Source: Colocasia esculenta
Lineage: Eukaryota > Streptophyta > Magnoliopsida > Alismatales > Araceae
Length of the DNA stretch: 64,000 bases
Assembly: GCA_014218235.1 (NCBI GenBank)
Contig: CM024755.1
Coordinates: 39,080,713-39,144,712 of the forward strand
Direction of reading: 5' to 3'
In this document: positions 20,333 to 31,642 of the stretch, piece after piece
Numbering within the stretch: position 1 is the stretch's first letter
Layout of the letters: every line of letters begins with the position of its first letter
Program-made: the position numbers and the translations under genes
The notes under the pieces: generated by a model
The model's database searches: none
Seen by the model: only the letters and a program-made list of their open reading frames with translations
What the model was told of the DNA's origin: nothing

Positions 20333-20730
20333 AAAGATTTCTGTTTGAAACTGGTACATAAATTTTCAGATTTAAGTAAATTTTCTCTCCATGGCATTAA
20401 GCAAAAGATAGTTAAATTATCTTTCCTGGCCGCTTTCTTGTTAAAAGTCCTATTTGAATAGTCAAACTTATTTGTCGTGTTCTGCCACCTTTGGCGCCTC
20501 ACTTTTCGGAAAAGCATTTATTCTAATTCCAAAATCGATATGGGAACGATTCATCTCCTATCTCCTACCTTTTCCCACTTTCGTCTGGTTGCCCGAGCCG
20601 ATGCCCTAACGACTTCGACATCGACTCTCTGCAAATTTGAAGCTTTTCACTCCTTCCCGCGAAAAATTTCTTGAGGGCTTTCACTCCTCTTTCCTTCTCA
20701 ACTACCCAGAAACCCTGTCCACCTGAATCC
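20333..20730 (+). promoter_or_regulatory. Spacer before the SIRE-1 third ORF, candidate internal promoter
   Basis: This 398 bp stretch has no ORF of note. It contains AACGATT at 20545 and TAACGACTT at 20607, with AACGA starts 63 bp apart, three times 21. These are the motifs of the LTR array. A C/T-rich leader (about 20650-20730) precedes ATGG at 20731. The same motifs stand in SIRE-2 (about 43275-43365, inverted). No clear TATA box is visible. A separate transcript for the third ORF is inference. Confidence 0.4.
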
Positions 20731-23700
20731 ATGGCCGCATCTGTTATCTCCGGCAGTCTTGGGGGCTACGACGCTGAGTTCTTTACTCCTGAGCAGTAGG
20801 AGAGGTTCACGTTTGTGAAGACCAAGGTTTGTGGAAATAAGGCAGTGGATGTAGCTGATCTTGAGAAGAACGACATGCACAGTGTAGTGGCCGCAATGAG
20901 CAGGATGCAGTGGATGGAAATCACCACCTTCTCTGAGGTAAGCTATCCAGACCTCGTGAAGGCTTTTTATGTGTGCTTAAGAACAGAGGCAGACGGGTCC
21001 CTGGTTTCATCAATCAAGGGAACCCAAATAAAAATAGATCATGAGATGTTGTATTTGTTGTTTGGAGTGAAGACTTCCGGGCACAGTGGGGTTCACACCG
21101 TGGACGCCCAAGCTAAAGGACTTGGTATTGTAGGACCAGGGTTCAGACTGAGAGATGGAAAATTAGATATTAATCAGTTGAATGCTCTCAATCGCCTCCT
21201 TCATTTCATAGTTTGTTAGATTTTGGTTCCTAGAAGTGCAACGTTTTCAACTTGTACCAAGGTAGATTCGGACATGATGTTCTGGGCCACACAGAACAAG
21301 GACATCAACATGGCCGAAGTGATGATAGAGAGGATGGAGTTTACTCGTGATCAGATTTGGGACACCAAGAGCAAGCTAAATGTTTCTCTACCCTATGCCC
21401 ATTAGCTTACTAAGATATTCAAACATTTTGGTGTTGATTTGTCTGGGGCAGTAGTTGAGAAGATGGGCCAAGCTATTGGGTCCAGGAATCTGAGGAAGAG
21501 TGGTTTTTCAATCGTTAATGGAGTTTGGTCTAAGACCTCTGTGGCAGAGGGAGAGGCCAATATTTGGATTATTCCAGAAGTTCAGGAAGAGGTGCCAGAA
21601 GCCTTAGCAGAACCAACAGTTGTAGCATCAGCAGTTCCAGAGCCAACTGCACCATCTGAACTGGCAGCACAAGCAGCAGGGACAGCAGAGCCAGCATGGT
21701 CACCTGGAGTAGTAGTTGAATCACAACTCCCAGAAGCACCAGTAGAAGAAGCAGTGGTAGGTGCAGCACATCCTTTACCCACCTCCATTGTAGCTTCAAT
21801 TCTTCGAGAGGTGTTGGATTCTATTCATTCCACTCCAGTCACTCCAGAGACTGGTGGAAATCCAGAGGAAGAGGTTGTGGCATCAGGCCACATTGAAGAA
21901 TCCTTTGCAGCAGCAGCCACTCAGGAGGAGCAAACAGTTGCTCCAGAAGATATTGTTATGGAAGAAGTTGCTCCTATTGAGGGGGAGCCATTAAAGGAAG
22001 CTCAAGCAAAGACAGCTGTGGCATCAGGCCACACTGACATTTCTATGGAAGAAGATGTTCCAAATGTAGAGAATGATGGACCTCTGGGGGAGAGACATGA
22101 CAACTCCTCAGATTGTGATGCTAGAGATGGGGAGACTGCTAGCTCCTCATATTCTGATGATGAAGGTCAGCAGCCTTCAGAAACAGAGGCAAGAAAAAAG
22201 GGAAAGGAAGTGGCATCCGAAGTCCCTCTCCTAGCAGATGCACCTTTTGAGAGGCAGGTGAGACAGAAAATTGTAATTAATCTGAAACCTGTCATTGAGA
22301 GATTAGATGCTCAAGGTGAGATCTTATGCTCCCTTCAATGTGATGTGAATTCCATCTTTATGAGCCAAGCATCCACCACTAAGGAGATCTCTCAAATACG
22401 GAATGCCATGAAGTGGTTCAACAGAGAGATGGGCAGCATGAAGTCAATGCTATCTGAGATTCTGAAGGCAGTTGGAGCTCCAGCTCCTCCTCCTCCTCCT
22501 CCTGCAGCTCAGAACATAGATGTTGATACCCTTAGGCCATTAGGGCCAGCAGCAGCACAAGCACCTTCAGCAGCAGCATCAGAGGTCAGTGGGCAAGGGC
22601 CACCAGGGCCAACTGAGAAGGTGTCAGGGCCATTGGAGTCTGAACCTGTGCAGAAGTTGGTAGAAGAAGAGATCTTGGCTCCTGAGCCCCCAGCTTCCTC
22701 TTCTTCTCACACACCTGTTCCTCCATCACCACCTTCAGCTTCTACAGCACCTCCTGCTCCCCAGACCTTCAAGAAGCCTCAACCCAGACCCATCTCCTCA
22801 CCAACACCCTTTCCCTCTCAATCTACTTTTTCTCCTGCCTCCTCTACTCATATCCCTTCACCTCCACCTATCTTTGAGGTTCCTCCAGCCTCATCATCAG
22901 CTAGAGCCTCCTCCTCTGGTCCCCCATCATCAGCTGGACCATCTCCTCACACCTCTTCTCAACCACAATCCCTTCTTCATCCTCATCCTCCTCCCTCCTT
23001 CATCACCATCATCCCAGAAGGAGCTCAAATTGATGGTCCCTTTCTGAGCCCCATCAAAGACGAATTTGAGGACACCATTCTTGGCTCTGTTCTAAAAGTT
23101 GGTGAGCACATTCATGTCTCTGATCCTTCCTGTCCTCCCTCTAAGAAAAGAAAAACCTCCTCTTCATCTTTCAATCCATTGTATCCTCCCTTGTGGTTTT
23201 CTCTCACAGAGGTCACTAAAGACAAGCCTCTCTACAGGGAATACCTCACCAAGGTTGTCTTTGCCACCCTCTTCAATCTTCCTTTCCTAAACCTTTCTGA
23301 CCATCTTCAAACCATCATACCTTACACCTCTCTTACCAAGTTTGTAAAGACCAAGATCTTCTCTTCTGCTCAATCCTTATCTGAAGAAGAATAGGCACAC
23401 TCAAATAAGGTCCTCTACAACAAGTTTCTCACTGCCAGATCTGAAGCTTTTCCTCCTAGGGATCACTCTCTCACCTTGTCAGAATGGTTTCTGCTCCACC
23501 ACTCCAACATCTGGGCTCCCTTCATCCAGAAAGAGATCAAGCTGATCCAGCAATTCAAGATGTTTAATGATTATAGGTATCTTCATCGTTTACCTGAAGT
23601 CCAGCTCAGTCAGTTCAGACAAGCCATCCGAAATCTTGGAACTGAGCATGGCACTGCAGCCATTCAAGTAGACTTTGCTACTCTACAGCTGCCAGAGGCT

Positions 23701-24405
23701 ACATATCTTCCTCCTCTTCACTCGTTGCTCATGGATACACCAGTGGGCTCAGTTATTTTTGATCGTTTTGCAAGAGTGATGGGCAGAATCAAAGTTCAGA
23801 AGGGCAGTGTGGTAGCTTTCCCCATATTTATCTTTAGGGAGTACCACCTAGGCCACATCCGTGCTGAGATTCTAGCCCCTACCTTGTCAGAATGTGAAAG
23901 ACTGACACCTGCAGGATGGGCCAAGTTCTATCCCTTATTTGCTCAGCAATTGTCGGATACAAATGCAACCTTAGCCTGGGAAGGCCGCCCTCCAATCTTA
24001 GCTGCAACCTTTCTGGACATGAATTCCCTCCACCTTGTAAATGATCCTCTTCAAATTTGGGTGGAAAGGTACAAAGTCTATGTCCCCATGCGCCAGGAAT
24101 TGAAGCATAGGCAGATCTTCTATCCTATTTCCCTTAATCAGTTTCTTGCTTGTGCTAGCTTTGGAAAAGTCACCTACTACAAGGTATCCTTGGACAGAGA
24201 TCCGTACCATGATTTCCTTGAAACTCAGTTGGTCCTTCACTTCAAAAGAATGGCTCCTTCTATGGGACCAAATTATTCTGTTGGCCCTGGAACCTTCAAG
24301 ACTTACTTTAAGAAGCAGGAAGAGCAGGCCTGGGAGATTATTTCTCACTTTGCCTCTCTTTTATCCCCTGCTTATTACTTACATGTACCTCGTCAGGATG
24401 AATAA
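20731..24405 (+). pseudogene. SIRE-1 third ORF (env position), about 1,225 codons, broken
   Basis: One frame runs from ATG at 20731 to 24405 with in-frame stops at 20797, 21217, 21403 and 23392. SIRE-2 has sense codons at these four places. Codons 25-280 form a plant transposon-protein type domain, shared with copia-A 1018-2233. An Ala/Val/Glu/Pro-rich acidic region (285-490) follows, then a helical block (about 500-590). A Pro/Ser-rich linker (590-800) ends in an NLS-like PSKKRKT (about codons 803-809). A second folded-looking domain fills about 815-1225, with many aromatic residues. I see no signal peptide, membrane helix or furin-like site, so env-like describes only its position. Its function is unknown to me. 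Confidence 0.8.
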
Positions 24406-24673
24406 ACTACTTTTGTTTGTCTCCATTTATCTTTTATCTTCATTCTTGGTCTCAGATTATCTTTTTGCTTAATGACAAAAACGGGAAGAAAATTAGCATG
24501 TCTGAAATACATTCCGAAAATCTTCAGGATTTTTTTAATATATATTCATGCTTATTGTTAAGTGGAGTAAATACTTAGCATGTCTGAAATACATTCTGCG
24601 AATATTCAAAATTTTCTCAAATTTTTCATTCATGCTTATTGTTCAATTTTGTCATCACCAAAAAGGGGGAGAT
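24406..24673 (+). promoter_or_regulatory. SIRE-1 3' region with two polypurine tracts and a duplication
   Basis: AAAAACGGGAAGAAAA (24477-24492) and AAAAAGGGGGAGA (24660-24672) are near copies. The second lies one base before the 3' LTR. Between them tagcatgtctgaaatacatt occurs twice (about 24495 and 24577), followed each time by a variant of attcatgcttattgtt. The leader tract and the adjoining sequence were therefore tandemly duplicated. SIRE-2 keeps the same arrangement, with an intact AAAAAGGGGGAGA in the upstream copy. Confidence 0.8.
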
Positions 24674-26657
24674 TGATGATCAGTCTGTCCCCATGTAATT
24701 TAAATTAATTACATATGTATTTTGGTGATTAAAAAACCAAACAAAACCCTATCAAAAAAATTCTAACACATATTTCATAAGTCTTAAGTACAAGAAATAT
24801 ACCAAGGTCAAACAAGCCAATATTGGTAAGTATCACCTTTCTAAAGCTTTAATCCTTTCAAGATCATATTTCTCGAAGTCCACACCGACTTCTGTTGAAA
24901 GCTACAATGATTTCCTTATGTGTGTAACGATTTCAATAAGAGCTATAACGATTTGATATCATAACGATTTCTTTATAAGACTGAGATATCTTGTGGTTTC
25001 AAACAGGTCGTTCTCGTAACGATTCCTTAAGTCATCGTAACGATTTCTTTGGAACTCGTAACGACTTGCTCGTCGCAACGACTCCTTTAAGTCATCGTAA
25101 CGATTTCTTTAGAACTCGTAACGACTTGCCCGTCGTAACGATTCTTTAAGTCCGTGTAACGATTTCTTTAGAACTCGTAACGACTTGCCCGTCGTAACGA
25201 TTCCTTAAGTTATCGCAACGATTTCTTTAGAGCTCATAACGATTTTCTTTGCGCAACGATTTCTTTAGAGCTCATAACGATTTGCTTCGCGCAACGATTT
25301 CTTTAGAGTTCATAACGATTTGTTAGGTATTCACAACAATCTCTTCATTGAACACATCGACTTACTTGCCATAATGATTTCCTCAGTATTCATAACGATT
25401 CCTTTAATGAATACAACGATTTGCTCTCTATAATGACTTGTTGGTATTCATAACGATTTCATAAGTCATATAGACAACGACTTTATGGTTTATATCGACT
25501 TGATATTTATCTTATCTCTTAAAGAGTTGAATAGTCAAAGTCTTCTCTTATCTGTCTGACTGCTGTGCATTTAATGAAGACAGAACGTATCTCTGCATGC
25601 ATGCAGATGATATCTTTTCATTATCGTGCACATTCTGTCAACATCTTTTAGAACAAGCTATTTGGCATTGCTATTTTGGTGAATATTCACGTCAACGTTT
25701 TCTGACATCAAGAGATAGCCTAGCTGTCTACTATTCTAGCATTTAATATGTGCAGGGTCCTAAAGGCATTCTGTCATACAACGTTGGACCATATAGACAT
25801 CAGAAGATCTTATCTCTTTGCGTGCTCAACTGGATAAAAGATTGTTGAAGCTTCCAGATGTCAAGCAGTCTAACGTCTACCAATCTAAGAGACAACAGTT
25901 ACTTCAACGACCGTATTTCAAATAGAGATATAAATACAAGACAGAAGTTCAGAAGAAGAAGTATGATGATGAACGTACAAGCAATTCAAATCTTCTGAGA
26001 GAATTCTAGAGCCAAGAACCTCATTCCTTCTTGTGTTGCTCTTTGCTCTTTACACTGTAGTGAAAATCCTGAGAGAGCTCATGTAGTTCTGAGAGTCTAC
26101 TGTGTTTCTAGATCTTCTACTCTCAGTTCTGCTTGCTTCAGATCTTAGCTTGTGGAAGTTTGATCTAGGGGCTTGTTTTTACTGCTTACCTTTGCTGTTG
26201 TTGTTCCCTTCTGTTGTGAAGGAAGACCTGGTGGGGTATCCAGGGTGTTGTCCGTTCCCTTCGGTTGTGAAGGAAGACCTGGTGGGATCCAGGGTGTTGA
26301 TTCCCTTCTGTCGTGAAGGATGACCTGGTGGGGTATCTAGGGTGGTGTAATTCCCTTCGTGTGAAGGAAGACCAGCTGAGCTGGGTGTTGTAGTGTCCAT
26401 AGGGGGACTGTACCCTAGTTAGTGGAATCCTGAGTTGTTGCTCAGGGACTGGACGTAGGACTCCTAAGGAGAGGAGGTTCGAACCAGGATAATTTCTTAC
26501 GTTGTGTGGTTGTTTTTCTTGTGTGATTGCTCTTTGAACTAACTGTTACTAACCTTCATCAAAGAACGTCTTTGTGTGAATCTTTTAAGTACAGGTACTA
26601 ATCAAATATTTTAAAAGACCCATTCACCCCCCCTCTGGGCTTGTCAACTGAGCAACA
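24674..26657 (+). repeat. 3' LTR of SIRE-1
   Basis: TGATGATCAG to GAGCAACA, 1,984 bp, nearly identical by eye to the 5' LTR. The motif array recurs at about 24906-25460 with the same 21/17 bp steps (24926, 24947, 24963, 25018, 25039, 25060, 25077 and on). Several sites that read aatgact in the 5' LTR read aacgact here. Confidence 0.93.
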
Positions 26658-26794
26658 TGCAAGTCAGGTCAGGAGCTCAGAACAAGCGTCACACGTCGGC
26701 CAAGCGCGCCTCAGATGGGATTCAATGGCTTGGTCATCTTGGCTCACTCTTCAGTGAGAAGCGCCTCAGCTGTCACCTCGGCTACTAAAGGTCA
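26658..26794 (-). repeat. Left LTR of the gag-only element, part 2
   Basis: The first five bases, TGCAA, are the SIRE-1 target duplication. From 26663 the sequence follows 31495 onward up to about 26782 (...cacctcggc). The last 30 bp of the partner LTR are not matched. A TG...CA end near 26794, just before a pyrimidine-rich ctttcccc (the polypurine tract of the minus strand), is a possible boundary. Confidence 0.75.
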
Positions 26795-27252
26795 GTGCGG
26801 CTTTCCCCACACCTCGTTAAGTGAACTCAACTAAGTACGGGCATTAAGAAGCCCCTGAGGCATTTTCTATGAACGACAAGGGGGCCGACCAGAGGTGTAT
26901 AAGGTCACCACGACAAAAATTTCTAGAGAACAGTCAAAAAGAGGAAATGACGAGTCGCTTAGAGCATCGTCTTCTTTTATTATGTAGTAGCGCTTATGCG
27001 TACACTAAATCAATAACCTATATTGTGCGGTAACAGACCTCGGGTGTGAGGCCGTCATTAAGGTCGGCAGGTCGAATGCACCAGGAACCTGCTATATTCG
27101 TTGTGATTTATCAGTAACGTTATGTTTCATATGAATGTGCATGATTTTGACTGTGATTGAAAAGTTGAAACTCGGCCAATTGCATTATGGCATTGTGATT
27201 TGTTATCCCGTTGGCACTCGGTTGATCCCGACAACAAGAGAACAGGACAAAA
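26795..27252. other. Interior of the gag-only element, no gene seen
   Basis: The stretch starts with a pyrimidine-rich tract (ctttccccacacc), which on the minus strand is the likely polypurine tract next to the 3' LTR. I see no coding region in the rest. It would be the 3' untranslated part of the gag-only transcript. Confidence 0.5.
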
Positions 27253-28275
27253 GACGTGGACATCATAGTTCGCTGAACGAGGTCGCTTAGGCACTCTTCA
27301 GGAACTGAGAGACGACGTCTGACGTGAAATGAGACGTGGTCGCTTCGGCACACGAGACGTGGACGTCGTAGTTCGCTGAACGAGGTCGCTTAGGCACTCT
27401 TCGGGAATTGAGAGACGATGTCCGACGTGAAATGAGACGTGGTCACTTCGGCACACATGAGACGTGGACGTTAGTTCACTGGACGTGGTCGCTTAGGCAC
27501 TCGTCAGGAACTGAGAGACGATGTTCGACGTGAATTGAAGGCGTGGTTGCTTCGGCACATGCGAAGTCATCGTAGTTCGCTGGACGAGGTCGCTTAGGCA
27601 CTCTTCAGAAACTGAGGGACGACGTCCGACGTGAAATGAGACGTGGTTGCTTTGGCACATGAGATGTGGACGTCGTAGTTTGCTGAACGAGGTCACTTAG
27701 GCACTCTTCGGGAACTAAGAGACAACGTACGACGTGAAATGAAACGTGGTCGCTTCGGCACACAAGACGTGGACATCGTAGTTCACTGAACGAGGTCGCT
27801 TAGGCACTCTTCGGGAACTGAGAGATGACGTCCGACGTGAAATGAAACGTGGTCATTCGGCACACGAGACGTGGACATCGTAGTTCACTGAACGAGGTCA
27901 CTTAAGCACATTTTAGGAACTGAGAGATGACGTCCGACGTGAAATGAGATGTGGTCGCTTCAGCACACGAGACGCGGACGTCGTAGTTTTCTGAATGAGG
28001 TCGCTTAGGCACTCTTCAGGAACTGAGAGACGACGTCTGACGTGAAATGAGACGTTGTCGCTTCGGCACACGTGAGATGTGGACGTCAGATCGCTGGATG
28101 AGGTCGCTTAGGCACTCATCAGAAACTAAGAGATGACGTCCGACGTGAATTGAAGGCGTGGTCGCTTCGGCACACGCAAAGTCGTCGTAGTTTGCTGGAT
28201 GTGGTCGTTTAGGAACTCATCAAGAACTGAGAGATGTCCGACGTGAGTTGAAGACGAGTTCGCTTCGGCACTCGT
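27253..28275. repeat. 103 bp tandem repeat array, about ten copies
   Basis: The unit begins gacgtggacgtcgtagttcg and contains gaggtcgcttaggcactctt and cgacgtgaaatgagacgtgg. Copies start at 27253, 27356, 27461 and about every 100-105 bp to about 28275. Some copies lack the start or carry small indels. The unit is rich in ACGT and GACGTC-like cores. It lies 3' of the gag-like gene (minus strand). Confidence 0.88.
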
Positions 28276-28481
28276 TAAACTCCGACATACCAGAAGGCTA
28301 TGCTCATCGTGATAGAATAGTAATGGCCTATGGTTCTACGACCTCAGTATTAGAAACCATTCTAAAGACAAGTTCTCGGATAGAACGACGACAAACACAT
28401 GTGATCGACAACAAAAAGTTACAATTCTATTGATAAAGAGAGAGGTACAGTGTGCGGCGAAGCGCCATGTACACGTGAATT

Positions 28482-30417
28482 CTAGTCCACGATGACGTCG
28501 TCAGTGCCGACATGAGTCTCCTCATCGGGCACTGCTGGCTGATCGGCTACTACATCGTTGGCAGTAGCCTCAAAGATTTCCTCGGTGGCAGTGGCTAGCG
28601 CGTCGTCGACGACAGCAGCGATGCTCTCGTCTCTATCGTCGGCGCCCGTCTCTTCGTCATCTTCCTCGTCGAGTACGACCTTTGAAGTATCAATGTTCGG
28701 GAAGTGTTCCCGAACACGCCTGAGGCAGAAGTTGTACCCTTTGCTGAAGATCTTGACCACCTCGGCTTTGAGCTCGTCAGACTCGCGGTACTCATTAATG
28801 GCCTCAATGGCTGCCTTCTCATGCTCGTCGGCTACCATCTAAGCAGTAGTAGCCTTGGTCTTTTGGTGAGATTCGAGCTCAGCTTGGTGAGCCTCCTTCC
28901 CGGCCGGTAGAGACTTCAGTAGTTCATCGGCTTTGGCCTCGGCCCTGTTCGCTCGCTCAGCCTCCTTGGCACGAAGATCCTTCTCGACCACTAGCTTCTT
29001 GCCCACCTTGGCTAGGCGCGCCTCGGTGGAAGCTCTAGAAGTCTTAGCCTGAAGAAGAACTGCTTCAAACCGGGCCATCACACACTGGACTGAAGAGTAG
29101 AAGTCCTCGATTATCTGTCCGACCTCATGTCCGAGGTCGGAACCTTCGCTTCGGCGGGAAGTGCTTGCCTTCCCCACTCAGTGGCGCTGAGCGCTTCAGA
29201 TCGCTCAGAAGACCTCGGCTGAGGGGCGACAGACGCAGTGATGTCGGCCGACACATCTTTTGTTTGCCGAGGACATTTGGTCGGCCCCATCTTCTCGGGG
29301 ACGTGCGACGACTTGTGAGGTGCCGAGGACGGAGCGAGTGCATTTTTCCCCTCGGCTCGCTTACTTCTTGCCCTAGGACAAGATTTCCCTCTCGGCCATA
29401 TCTGAGAGAGAGAGGCCGCTCCTCCCCTTGGCTTGGGGAGCCAACGACTTTCCATTATCGGCCATTGCTGCAAGAGAAGAAGGTCAGTCCTCCTGAGATT
29501 ATAGCAACAGTCGATAATAAAGGTCAGATCAGACCTCGGCTAGCCTTAGCGATGAGCTTGAATAGCTTCTCGGAGGGCTCGAACAGGTCGGGAGGCTCCA
29601 CCGCCTGCAGAGACTCAAACTCCAAGAGCTCGGAGGCCACAAGATTTGGTGGACGGAAGGTTTTATCCCAGATGTTTACGTCCGACCAAGTGGTCGCGAA
29701 AGGCCACTCAGTCCGAGAACAAACGAAAAGGAAGTTCCTCTTCCAGTTATGGACGGAGGAGGGCACTCAACCAAGGATTTGCCGACCTGACCGGGTTGCG
29801 AAGTACAACCAATCTCCAAAGGCTTTTACGGAGAAACAGTAGAAGAATAGGCGCGAGGTCGGAAAGACCTCGACCATGGCACAGATAGCCAAGAAGCCGA
29901 CAACCGACCCCCAGGAGTTTGGGGTCAGCTATGATGGAGCGACTCCCAGCTTGGCGAGAAGAAGAATAATGAAGGGATGGAGGGGCAGGTGGAAGCCTAC
30001 TCGAACAGCCTCAGAGTAAATGGAAACTCCCCTCGGCATAGAATAGTGTGCACGGAGATGTTTAGAAAAGTAAAAGGTGAAGTCCTCGGGGTGGACGAGA
30101 CCTGGATGACTCCTCATCCATTGTTGGGTCTCCTCATCGATCTCGCACCGAGCGTCAGCCACAGTGTCGGCTTGCCGACGAGATCCCAAGGTGTGATACG
30201 AGGGCTGCCTAGGAACATAGTCCCCGAGACCGACCTTCACTTCGGAGGAGTGCTCGACAGATTCCAACAGTTGACTATCGGGCCGAGCAACCTCCGAATG
30301 CGTCCTTTTCTTAGGACAGGGATAATCCACTCCGGAAGGATCCGAAAGGATGAAGCTCTTAGAAGGAGAACCTCCAGACGAGGAAGAAGAGGAAGGACTA
30401 TACAAGGTAGAGCTCAT
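28482..30417 (-). pseudogene. Gag-like protein of the gag-only LTR element, broken
   Basis: It starts on the minus strand at 30417 with a Ser-rich leader (MSSTLYSPSSSSSSGG). The conserved core near 30120-29830 has YFSKHLRAHYSMPRGV and LPLHPFIILLLAKLGVAPS, then FLFVCSRTEWPF, which fits the putative gypsy-type transposon domain (Transposase_28-like). A 67 bp GT-AG intron is likely at 29468-29534. The second exon has a basic, low-complexity part and a long Ala/Glu/Lys coiled coil (29177-28840), then an acidic C-terminus ending at 28482. Stops inside the core near 29931 and 29767, another at 28839, and frame changes between 29470 and 29110 inactivate it. No zinc knuckle and no pol were seen. Confidence 0.75.
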
Positions 30418-30945
30418 GGCTTACCTCTGAAGAGAAGAAGCAGAGAAGCAAGGAGCGAGTGCTCGGACGTCAGCCCTTGTGTCGTCGGCTCGTCAGCACG
30501 TTGGCACGTCATCTGGGGTAGGCTCACGCGCGAGGGCAAGGGTGGTTTTTCGGCAGTAGACCCTACTATTTATAGGGTCGGGGTATCAGTCGAATCTAAT
30601 GGTGGGCATTCATCTTCCACGACAACAGTGGAGATCCACACACGTGGCGCTACTGGACTAGCCGCTGGGCGTCGCTTCGGATTCTGATCAACGCAGGTGG
30701 CGAGGAGCGCGGGAGTTGAGGAGATGATCTGACAACTAGCGCATCGTATGGTAGCTGAGGCGACGTTCGGCGCTTGGCGGCTCTGCCATACCTTTTGGCA
30801 GGGCGACGTCTGATACCAGGATGACGCGGCAGTAAGCGGGCCATGAGGACTAACAGTGCCACGTGCCTGGACACATATTTTTGGTGAGAAGATTCAGCTT
30901 CACCTCGGCCTTCGTTCGTAGTCCGATGCGAACCTGGGTGGCCAA
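30418..30945 (-). other. Leader of the gag-only element
   Basis: This 528 bp region between the LTR and the first ATG of the gag-like gene (minus strand) has no coding signal I trust. It is G/C-richer than its neighbours. A primer-binding site should lie at its right edge. TGGCCACCC on the minus strand is the only candidate. Confidence 0.5.
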
Positions 30946-31642
30946 TGATACGAGGACATCTCGGCAGGTCGCCTTTAATCCCGGCGATAGTTGACCTCAT
31001 TGAAGGCACAGGCCGACATCCTTTTTATCGCAAACAGAACATTAATTAACTGACTTGAAAGATCAGAACAATGAATCCTTTTTACTCCTTGGGCCATCTT
31101 CTTAAGCTCAGCCATGAACTCCTCCAGCTCAAACGAAGCCGACGTGGAGCTTGGCACACTCACGGGCTCCCCAGAGCGTTGCTCTCGTCGCCGACGAGGC
31201 AGGTGAGGAAAGTTCTGAAGATTACAGAACTGATAACTGCGGTTATTAAAACCACGGTCACAATGACCTGGCAGAGAGGTGGCAACTTCTAAACCGACAT
31301 TAATCACGCAAACCCCCGGCGAGATTGGCGGGGTCGTCCAGCTGTTACAGATGTGTCCTAACACTATATAAGAGACAGACATTCCACAGGCGCAAGTATG
31401 TTGTTCTACCCAGGCTGGGCCATTCTGTTTGGCTAGAGACTGATAAGAGCGTCGGAGTGTCTCCCGCCGAGACTCCTCGGCGGGCTTTGCAGGTCAGGTC
31501 GGGAGCTCGGAACAAGCGTCACACGTCGGCCAAGCGCGCCTCAGATGAGATTCAACGGCTTGGTCGTCTCGGCTCACTCTTCGGCGAGAAGCGCCTCAGC
31601 GGTCACCTCGGCCTGAGCCGACCTATGTTACTTACTGTAACA
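30946..31642 (-). repeat. Right LTR of the gag-only element (5' LTR in element orientation)
   Basis: This is a complete 697 bp LTR, TGATACG to TAACA. Because it lacks SIRE-1 it preserves the empty insertion site as ...ctttgcaggtcagg at about 31486-31499. On the minus strand the base after the LTR is followed by TGGCCACCC, which starts with the TGG expected of a primer-binding site. I do not recognise the tRNA. Confidence 0.88.

Larger units (their letters stand above)
13494..26657 (+). mobile_element. SIRE-like Ty1/copia retrotransposon, copy 1
   Basis: A full-length 13.2 kb element: LTRs at 13494-15479 and 24674-26657, tRNA-Met primer site, gag, pol in copia order (protease, integrase, RT, RNase H), a long third ORF and doubled polypurine tracts. 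The flanks TGCAG (13489-13493) and TGCAA (26658-26662) are a 5 bp target duplication with one mutation. The site lies in an LTR of the gag-only element. The LTRs look nearly identical, yet gag, pol and ORF3 each carry several stops. Confidence 0.93.
12945..31642 (-). mobile_element. Gag-only (non-autonomous) LTR retrotransposon, host of SIRE-1
   Basis: The ends are TGATACG at 12945 and ...TAACA at 31642, with a perfect 5 bp duplication ATTTG (12940-12944 and 31643-31647). Without the nested SIRE-1 it is about 5.5 kb. It encodes on the minus strand only a gag-like protein of the kind named putative gypsy-type transposon (28482-30417). No protease, reverse transcriptase or integrase is visible, so it depended on another element. 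It also holds a 103 bp tandem array (27253-28275). It lies in an intron of the CACTA second gene. Confidence 0.85.

Noticed and set aside
20731..24405. A retroviral envelope glycoprotein
   Set aside because: The position fits, but I see no signal peptide, cleavage site or membrane helix, and there is an NLS-like cluster. I kept only the positional description.
29165..30687. Plus-strand frames of 225 and 236 codons
   Set aside because: They lie antisense to the gag-like gene, which has recognisable conserved blocks on the minus strand. They are shadow frames.
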